Translations under genes and position numbers: made by a program
The notes under the pieces: generated by a model
The model's database searches: none
Told to the model about the DNA's origin: nothing
Seen by the model: the letters and a program-made list of their open reading frames with translations, nothing else
Shown here: piece by piece, positions 60,036 through 64,000 of the stretch
Numbering within the stretch: the stretch's first letter is position 1
Layout: the number at the start of each line of letters is the position of its first letter
Assembly: GCA_024280995.1 (NCBI GenBank)
Contig: JAMXLM010000011.1
Span: forward strand, 1-64,000
Source of the DNA: Candidatus Dormiibacterota bacterium
GTDB taxonomy: Bacteria > Chloroflexota > Dormibacteria > Dormibacterales > Dormibacteraceae
DNA length: 64,000 nt
Reading direction: 5' to 3'

Positions 60036-61507
60036 GACCGAGCCTGGGCCAGGGCCCGCCGTGCCCACTCGACCTCGTCGAACGTGACCGCCCGCAGCAA
60101 TAGCACCGCCACGCCGTAAACGATGGCTCCGGCGACGATCGGGATGGCGACCGCGAAGCCGTGCAGTGAGTGGAGGGGGTAGACGGCGATACCCATCACC
60201 AGGCCGGCGGCGACGACTCGCCAGCTCAGTGACAGCACCGCAAGCTGTCCGACGTAGCGAGCGGTGAGGATCCAGCCGGCGAGCGCGAGCGTCAGCTCGG
60301 TCGCGACGGTCGCCCAGCTGGAGCCGATGTAGCCAAACAGCGGGATCAATGTGAGGTTGAGCACCGCGTTGGCGACCAGGCTCCACCCCGCCGCCCAGGT
60401 GAACGACATCTGTCGGTCGGAAGCGTTCAGGGCGCCGATGAAAGCGTTGTTGACGAAGGCGATCCCGAGTGCGATGGACAGGATGCGGAGCGCGGGCTCG
60501 GAGGGACCGAAGCCGGGCCCGAGCAGCAGCGGCGTCAGGGGCCCAGCGAGGACGAAGATGCCGACGCTGACAGGCCAGCCCATCAGCAGCAAGCCTTTGT
60601 AGAAGCGGCTGACCGCGTCGAGCATATCGGCGGGCCGGTCGCGGTGATAGACCGCCAGGACTGGGAACACGACCTGGAGAAACGTGATCGGGACGAAGAG
60701 CAGCGATTCGATCGGCTTGTACGCGGCCGCGTACCACGACGCCTCGGTCTCGCCGCGGATGGCGAAGATGAGCGGCTGGTCGATGCGGAAGTAGAGGACG
60801 GTGAGGACGAAGGTGAGCGCGAAGGGCAAACCTTTCCAGAACCACTCACGCAGAAGCTCGACCTCGAATCGCCAGCCCGGCGTGGCGATGCGCTTGATCG
60901 CGAGCACGACCAGGAAATAGGAGCAGCTGAACGCGTACTGGATCGCGTACGCCCAGACGTAGTAGGCGACACCCTGCCTGGTCAGCCCTCCGTAGAGGAT
61001 CAGCAGCAGGAGCACCACGCTCTCGAGGACGACCGCGATCGCTTCGTACCCGAGCTGCTGCACGGCGTAGAGGCCGTTGCGCAGCAGGGTAGCGTACGAC
61101 GTGAGGACCATGAGGAAGAACCCCGGTACGAGGTACGCGCCGAGACCGAGGGGATACATGACCGCGGCGAGCACGAGCAGGCTCACGACGGACATCAGGA
61201 GCCGGAGCGACATCACGTTTCGCAGGTAGCGCTGTATCGCGCCGTGGTCGCGCGCGCCTTCGCGGACGAACAGGACGTTGAAACCGAGGTCGAGGACGAC
61301 GCTGACGATCGCCGTCAGGTTGACCGTCACGGTGAAGCTGCCGTAGTGGTCCGGCCCGAGCTTGCGGATCATGTAGAGGACGGTGAAGAGGGCGATCAGG
61401 CGCGCGGCGACCTTCGCCGAGAGCACCATCGTGGTGTTGCGGAGGGCCCGCGATCCGAGGCCGAGGCTGGTCGCCGGTGGTTCGACTGGTGCGTCGTTGG
61501 CTGACAA
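60032..61507 (-). CDS. Polysaccharide flippase, MOP/Wzx superfamily (491 aa)
   Basis: About 12-14 transmembrane helices. A-L-R-N-T near residue 22-26 and the following helix start, G-P-D-H-Y-G-S-F near 49 and the E-G-A-R-D motif near 77 are typical of Wzx-like lipid-linked oligosaccharide flippases. Fits the polysaccharide genes upstream. Starts at ATG 61552 (sharing a CATG with trpS) and TTG 61507 are possible. AGGA lies 9 nt before the TTG, and the first helix begins well after both, so the shorter form is chosen with moderate confidence. Confidence 0.85.
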   Translation of the reverse strand: MSANDAPVEPPATSLGLGSRALRNTTMVLSAKVAARLIALFTVLYMIRKLGPDHYGSFTVTVNLTAIVSVVLDLGFNVLFVREGARDHGAIQRYLRNVMSLRLLMSVVSLLVLAAVMYPLGLGAYLVPGFFLMVLTSYATLLRNGLYAVQQLGYEAIAVVLESVVLLLLILYGGLTRQGVAYYVWAYAIQYAFSCSYFLVVLAIKRIATPGWRFEVELLREWFWKGLPFALTFVLTVLYFRIDQPLIFAIRGETEASWYAAAYKPIESLLFVPITFLQVVFPVLAVYHRDRPADMLDAVSRFYKGLLLMGWPVSVGIFVLAGPLTPLLLGPGFGPSEPALRILSIALGIAFVNNAFIGALNASDRQMSFTWAAGWSLVANAVLNLTLIPLFGYIGSSWATVATELTLALAGWILTARYVGQLAVLSLSWRVVAAGLVMGIAVYPLHSLHGFAVAIPIVAGAIVYGVAVLLLRAVTFDEVEWARRALAQARS

Positions 61508-61536
61508 CTGGGGCAATCCTAGATCTCGAGCGTAGC

Positions 61537-61542
61537 TAGACT
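61537..61542 (+). promoter_or_regulatory. -10 box TAGACT of trpS
   Basis: It ends 8 bp before the trpS ATG at 61551, so the mRNA would be leaderless or nearly so. No -35 match. Confidence 0.5.
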
Positions 61543-61550
61543 CCTGCCCC

Positions 61551-62525
61551 ATGGCAGTTCGGACCCGGATCTTGAGCGGAATGCGGCCGACGGGCCGCTT
61601 CCACCTGGGCAACTACCTCGGCGCGGCAAAGAACTGGGTCGAGCTCCAGGACAGGTACGAATGCTTCTACTTCATCGCGGATTACCACGCGCTGACGACT
61701 GAGCCCGACGGGCACAAGGCGGAGGACAAGGTCTTCGACCTGACCGCGGACCTGCTTGCGGTCGGAATCGATCCGAAGCGGAGCGTGCTCTATCTGCAGT
61801 CCAAGGTGCCTGAAGTTGCCGAGCTGACGCTGCTCCTGTCGATGGTGACGCCGTTGAGCTGGGTCCAGCGCGTGCCCACGTTCAAGCAGATGGCCAAGCA
61901 GCACCCCGACAACGTCAACCTCGGCCTGTTCTCCTACCCGATCCTGCAGGGCGCCGACATCCTGGTCGTCAAGGGCACCGGCGTCCCGGTCGGTAAGGAC
62001 CAGCTCGCCCACCTGGAACTGGTGCGCGAGGTCGCGCGCAGGTTCAACCGCACGTACGCCTCCGTCCTCCCCGAGCCGCATGCGCTGCTCACCGAGACGC
62101 CGCTGATCAAGGGCACCGACGGCAAGAAGCGAATGTCCAAGACCGTCGGCAACATAGTCGGCGTCACGGACGATCCCGAGGTGATCCGCAAGCAGGTGCA
62201 CAGCATGGTCACGGACGTGAAGCGGCCGCGCCGTTCCGACCCCGGTCACCCGCGCCAGTGCAACGTCTGCGCCTTCTACAAATACTTCTTCGACGACTGG
62301 CAGCACTACTGGGACCTTTGCCGCAAGGCCGAGATCGGATGCAACGACAAGAAGAAGATCCTGGCCGAGCGGTTGATCGAGCGGTTCGCGCCTTTCCGCG
62401 AGGCTCGCTCCGAGCTGAGCCCGGAGCTCGTGACCTCGATCCTCGACGAGGGGAGCGCCAGGGCGCGCGACGTCGCGCGCCAGACCCTGCGCGAAGTGCG
62501 CACCGCGGTCGGGCTTCCTGCCTGA
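61551..62525 (+). CDS. trpS: Tryptophan-tRNA ligase (324 aa)
   Basis: Class I aminoacyl-tRNA synthetase. H-I-G-H-type motif T-G-R-F-H-L-G-N-Y (about 12-20), the M-S-K-T motif in G-K-K-R-M-S-K-T-V-G-N (about 195-205; K-M-S-K-S variant). Normal length for the bacterial enzyme. There is a Cys pair C-N-V-C-A-F near 237. The ATG is 8 bp behind a -10-like box. A strong hairpin overlaps its stop codon. Confidence 0.96.
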   Translation: MAVRTRILSGMRPTGRFHLGNYLGAAKNWVELQDRYECFYFIADYHALTTEPDGHKAEDKVFDLTADLLAVGIDPKRSVLYLQSKVPEVAELTLLLSMVTPLSWVQRVPTFKQMAKQHPDNVNLGLFSYPILQGADILVVKGTGVPVGKDQLAHLELVREVARRFNRTYASVLPEPHALLTETPLIKGTDGKKRMSKTVGNIVGVTDDPEVIRKQVHSMVTDVKRPRRSDPGHPRQCNVCAFYKYFFDDWQHYWDLCRKAEIGCNDKKKILAERLIERFAPFREARSELSPELVTSILDEGSARARDVARQTLREVRTAVGLPA

Positions 62526-62550
62526 GGCTCGGCCTTTCGGGCCGAGCCTC
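62524..62550 (+). terminator. 11-bp hairpin after trpS
   Basis: GAGGCTCGGCC (62524-62534) and GGCCGAGCCTC (62540-62550) form a perfect stem with loop TTTCG, starting inside the trpS stop codon. No T-tract. It separates trpS from the cytochrome operon. Confidence 0.7.
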
Positions 62551-62562
62551 TACCTGGATCGC

Positions 62563-62568
62563 TAAGAT
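62563..62568 (+). promoter_or_regulatory. -10 box TAAGAT of the Rieske-cytochrome b operon
   Basis: It ends 9 bp before the Rieske ATG at 62578, in a clear intergenic position. Leaderless-type. Confidence 0.5.
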
Positions 62569-62577
62569 TTGGGGCGG

Positions 62578-63114
62578 ATGGCAGACGCCGCAGCGCCAAA
62601 GCTAGTCACCCGCCGGACCTTTCTCGGGTGGTGGATGGCATCGCTGTTGACGGCGACGGTCGTCGCCGGGCTGGCCCCGATCCTGGTCTATCTATGGCCG
62701 GCGCCTCCGAAGGGACAGAAGCGGGGCCCGATCAAGATCTCGCTGACGACGCCGCTCGATCAAATCCCGGACGGCAGCGCGACGCAGATCCTCTCCCCCA
62801 CCAGCCCGAACTCGGCCTTCGTCATGGCCGACGGCGGCGGTGACAACGCGGCCGGCGACCTGGCCTTCGGCGCGTTCATCGTCAAGAGCCAGGGAAAGAT
62901 CGCGGTATTCGCGCAGAACTGCTCACATCTCGGCTGCTCGATCGGGTTCAACAGAGATGCGCGGACCTTCGACTGTCCCTGTCACGGATCGCGGTTCAAC
63001 CTCGACGGCACCGTCCTCCACGGACCCGCCGCCAATCCACTGTCGCACCTGACCTGGCAGCAGGGCTCGAGTCCCACCGAGCTGCAGATCGACGGCATCA
63101 TCCTGGGGTTTTAG
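62578..63114 (+). CDS. Rieske iron-sulfur protein (178 aa)
   Basis: 2Fe-2S subunit of a cytochrome bc/b6f-type quinol oxidoreductase. The N-terminus has a twin-arginine motif T-R-R-T-F-L-G followed by one transmembrane helix (about 17-40). The cluster ligands are in C-S-H-L-G-C-S (Cys and His) and C-P-C-H-G-S-R-F, with the usual G-P-A-A-N-P-L near the end. A TTG 9 bp upstream would move the start onto the -10 box, so the ATG at 62578 is used. It is followed after 3 bp by the cytochrome b gene. Confidence 0.94.
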   Translation: MADAAAPKLVTRRTFLGWWMASLLTATVVAGLAPILVYLWPAPPKGQKRGPIKISLTTPLDQIPDGSATQILSPTSPNSAFVMADGGGDNAAGDLAFGAFIVKSQGKIAVFAQNCSHLGCSIGFNRDARTFDCPCHGSRFNLDGTVLHGPAANPLSHLTWQQGSSPTELQIDGIILGF

Positions 63115-63117
63115 AAG

Positions 63118-63813
63118 ATGGCGATTCCTCACCCACGTGACGTCCAGCTGGCGGCGGTCCGATGGCTCGACGAGCGCTACCCGTTCACCAAGGCGGTCGA
63201 CGAGGCGCTGTACCAGCGCGTGCCGAACTTCGCCAACGCCTTCTATTACTGCTTCGGCGGGATGGTGTTCATCCTGATCGTCTTCCAGCTGCTGACCGGC
63301 GTGCTTCTGGCCCTGTACTACGTCCCCGACGCCAGCAGCAACCCGGCGCCTGCGTATCAGTCGGTGAACTTCATCCAGAACCAGGTGTTCCTGGGTTGGC
63401 TCATCCGGGGCGTCCACTTCTGGGCCGCGAACCTTCTGATCATCATGGTGCTGCTGCACATGGCGCGGGTCTATTGGACCGGCTCGTACCGCGCGCCGCG
63501 AGAGCTCAACTGGATCGTCGGCGTGACGATGCTGTTCATCATCCTCGCCCTGGCGCTGACCGGCTACCTGCTGCCCTGGGACACCAAGGCGTACTTCGCC
63601 ACCGAGGTCACGATCAAGATCACCGCCGGGATTCCGATCGGCCCGGTGAGCGCGTTCATCAAGGAGCTTCTGCAGGGCGGCCCGGTCGTCGGCCCGCCAA
63701 CCTTGCAGCGCTTCTTCACCCTGCACGTGTTCGTCCTTCCCGCGCTGATCGTTCTACTGATGTACGTTCACTTCCGGTTCATCCGCGCGCACGGAATCTC
63801 GGAGCCGCTATGA
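63118..63813 (+). CDS. Cytochrome b6-like protein, b N-terminal part (231 aa)
   Basis: Four transmembrane helices with two pairs of haem ligands. In helix B the His residues of H-F-W-A-A-N-L-L-I-I-M-V-L-L-H are 13 residues apart. In helix D the pair in H-V-F-V-L-P-A-L-I-V-L-L-M-Y-V-H is 14 apart, which is the b6f rather than the bc1 spacing. Residues L-T-G-Y-L-L-P-W-D-T-K match the Qo region. The protein is split after helix D, as in cytochrome b6, with the following gene supplying the rest. Its stop overlaps that gene (ATGA). Confidence 0.93.
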   Translation: MAIPHPRDVQLAAVRWLDERYPFTKAVDEALYQRVPNFANAFYYCFGGMVFILIVFQLLTGVLLALYYVPDASSNPAPAYQSVNFIQNQVFLGWLIRGVHFWAANLLIIMVLLHMARVYWTGSYRAPRELNWIVGVTMLFIILALALTGYLLPWDTKAYFATEVTIKITAGIPIGPVSAFIKELLQGGPVVGPPTLQRFFTLHVFVLPALIVLLMYVHFRFIRAHGISEPL

Positions 63814-64000
63814 GCGAAAAGGATTCGTTGAAGGAAGGGCCAGGCGCAGCGACCGCCGCGCCGCCGAAAGAGATCGAGATCATCGAGCTCGACGGCCACG
63901 GCGGCCACACGCTCGAGCCTCAGTGGAAGCGCCTGCCGATCGGGCCGGACCACATCCTCTATCCGGTCTTGATCGGCCTCGCGATGTTCCCGATCCTGAT
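63810..64000 (+). CDS. Cytochrome b C-terminal / subunit IV-like protein (start only, runs off window)
   Basis: Visible residues form a polar N-terminus rich in Ala, Pro, Glu and His (E-I-I-E-L-D-G-H-G-G-H-T-L-E-P), then R-L-P-I-G-P-D-H-I-L-Y-P and the start of a transmembrane helix. In this position the b6f-like organisation predicts a subunit IV (PetD-like) protein, possibly fused to a cytochrome c domain further on. The identification rests on operon order and the P-D-H-x-x-Y-P motif. The N-terminal extension of about 50 residues before the helix is longer than in plant-type subunit IV. Confidence 0.72.
   Translation, partial: MSEKDSLKEGPGAATAAPPKEIEIIELDGHGGHTLEPQWKRLPIGPDHILYPVLIGLAMFPIL

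Overview
This window is high-GC, gene-dense chromosomal DNA from a soil- or sediment-type bacterium, most likely a Terrabacteria lineage near Chloroflexota or Candidatus Dormibacterota. The pointers are the GC-rich codon use, many GTG/TTG starts, -10 boxes placed directly in front of start codons, lipoproteins with Ser/Pro linkers, a b6-like cytochrome b, and small membrane proteins with a repeated S-P-D-G-x-W-W-W-D-G-type tail. There is no rRNA, transposase, phage gene or CRISPR array. The assignment is inference, because no marker gene here settles the phylum.

Layout. 1-11 kb: the N-terminal third of ClpB, an Fpg/Nei glycosylase, small conserved proteins, a selenium-binding-protein (SBP56) operon, a SIMPL protein, a large membrane protein, an S9 peptidase and a lipoprotein. 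11-17 kb: tRNA-Ser(UGA), serS and lysS, then an MBL hydrolase, an HD-GYP/GAF phosphodiesterase and coaX, all on the minus strand. 17.7-30.3 kb: one unbroken minus-strand run of amino-acid genes, transcribed hisZ-G-D-B-H-F-I then argC-J-B-D-R-G-H, nearly every junction a 1-11 nt overlap. hisA, hisC, hisE and argF are absent. 30.5-38.1 kb: a TPR protein, then a plus-strand branched-chain amino-acid ABC system with two binding proteins, livH, livM, livG and livF, and a strong terminator between the second binding protein and livH.

38-62 kb is mostly nucleotide-sugar and surface-polysaccharide metabolism: a mannose-phosphate-isomerase-like cupin, a phosphohexomutase, manC, UDP-xylose synthase, UDP-glucose dehydrogenase, a second nucleotide-sugar dehydrogenase, an epimerase with an apparent CTG start, two glycosyltransferases, rmlB, an rmlC-like gene, rmlA and a flippase. 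A methyl-cycle block (metK, ahcY, apt, with a patatin) is embedded in it. Three tandem paralogous secreted/anchored proteins of unknown function lie at 52.8-55.5 kb. dinB, a DEDDh exonuclease and trpS follow, and the window ends in a Rieske / cytochrome b6-like / subunit-IV-like operon.

The most unusual feature is a family of five elements of about 176-219 bp (30303-30521, 38989-39182, 39582-39757, 41187-41389, 58064-58257). Each fills a gap directly upstream of a start codon. Their sequences differ from copy to copy, but the two ends of each copy, and internal hairpins, remain self-complementary. This covariation-like pattern points to a structured RNA or a hairpin mobile element that I cannot match to a known family. 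A second theme is a TANNNT-type -10 box 6-10 bp before about fifteen start codons, which implies extensive leaderless transcription.
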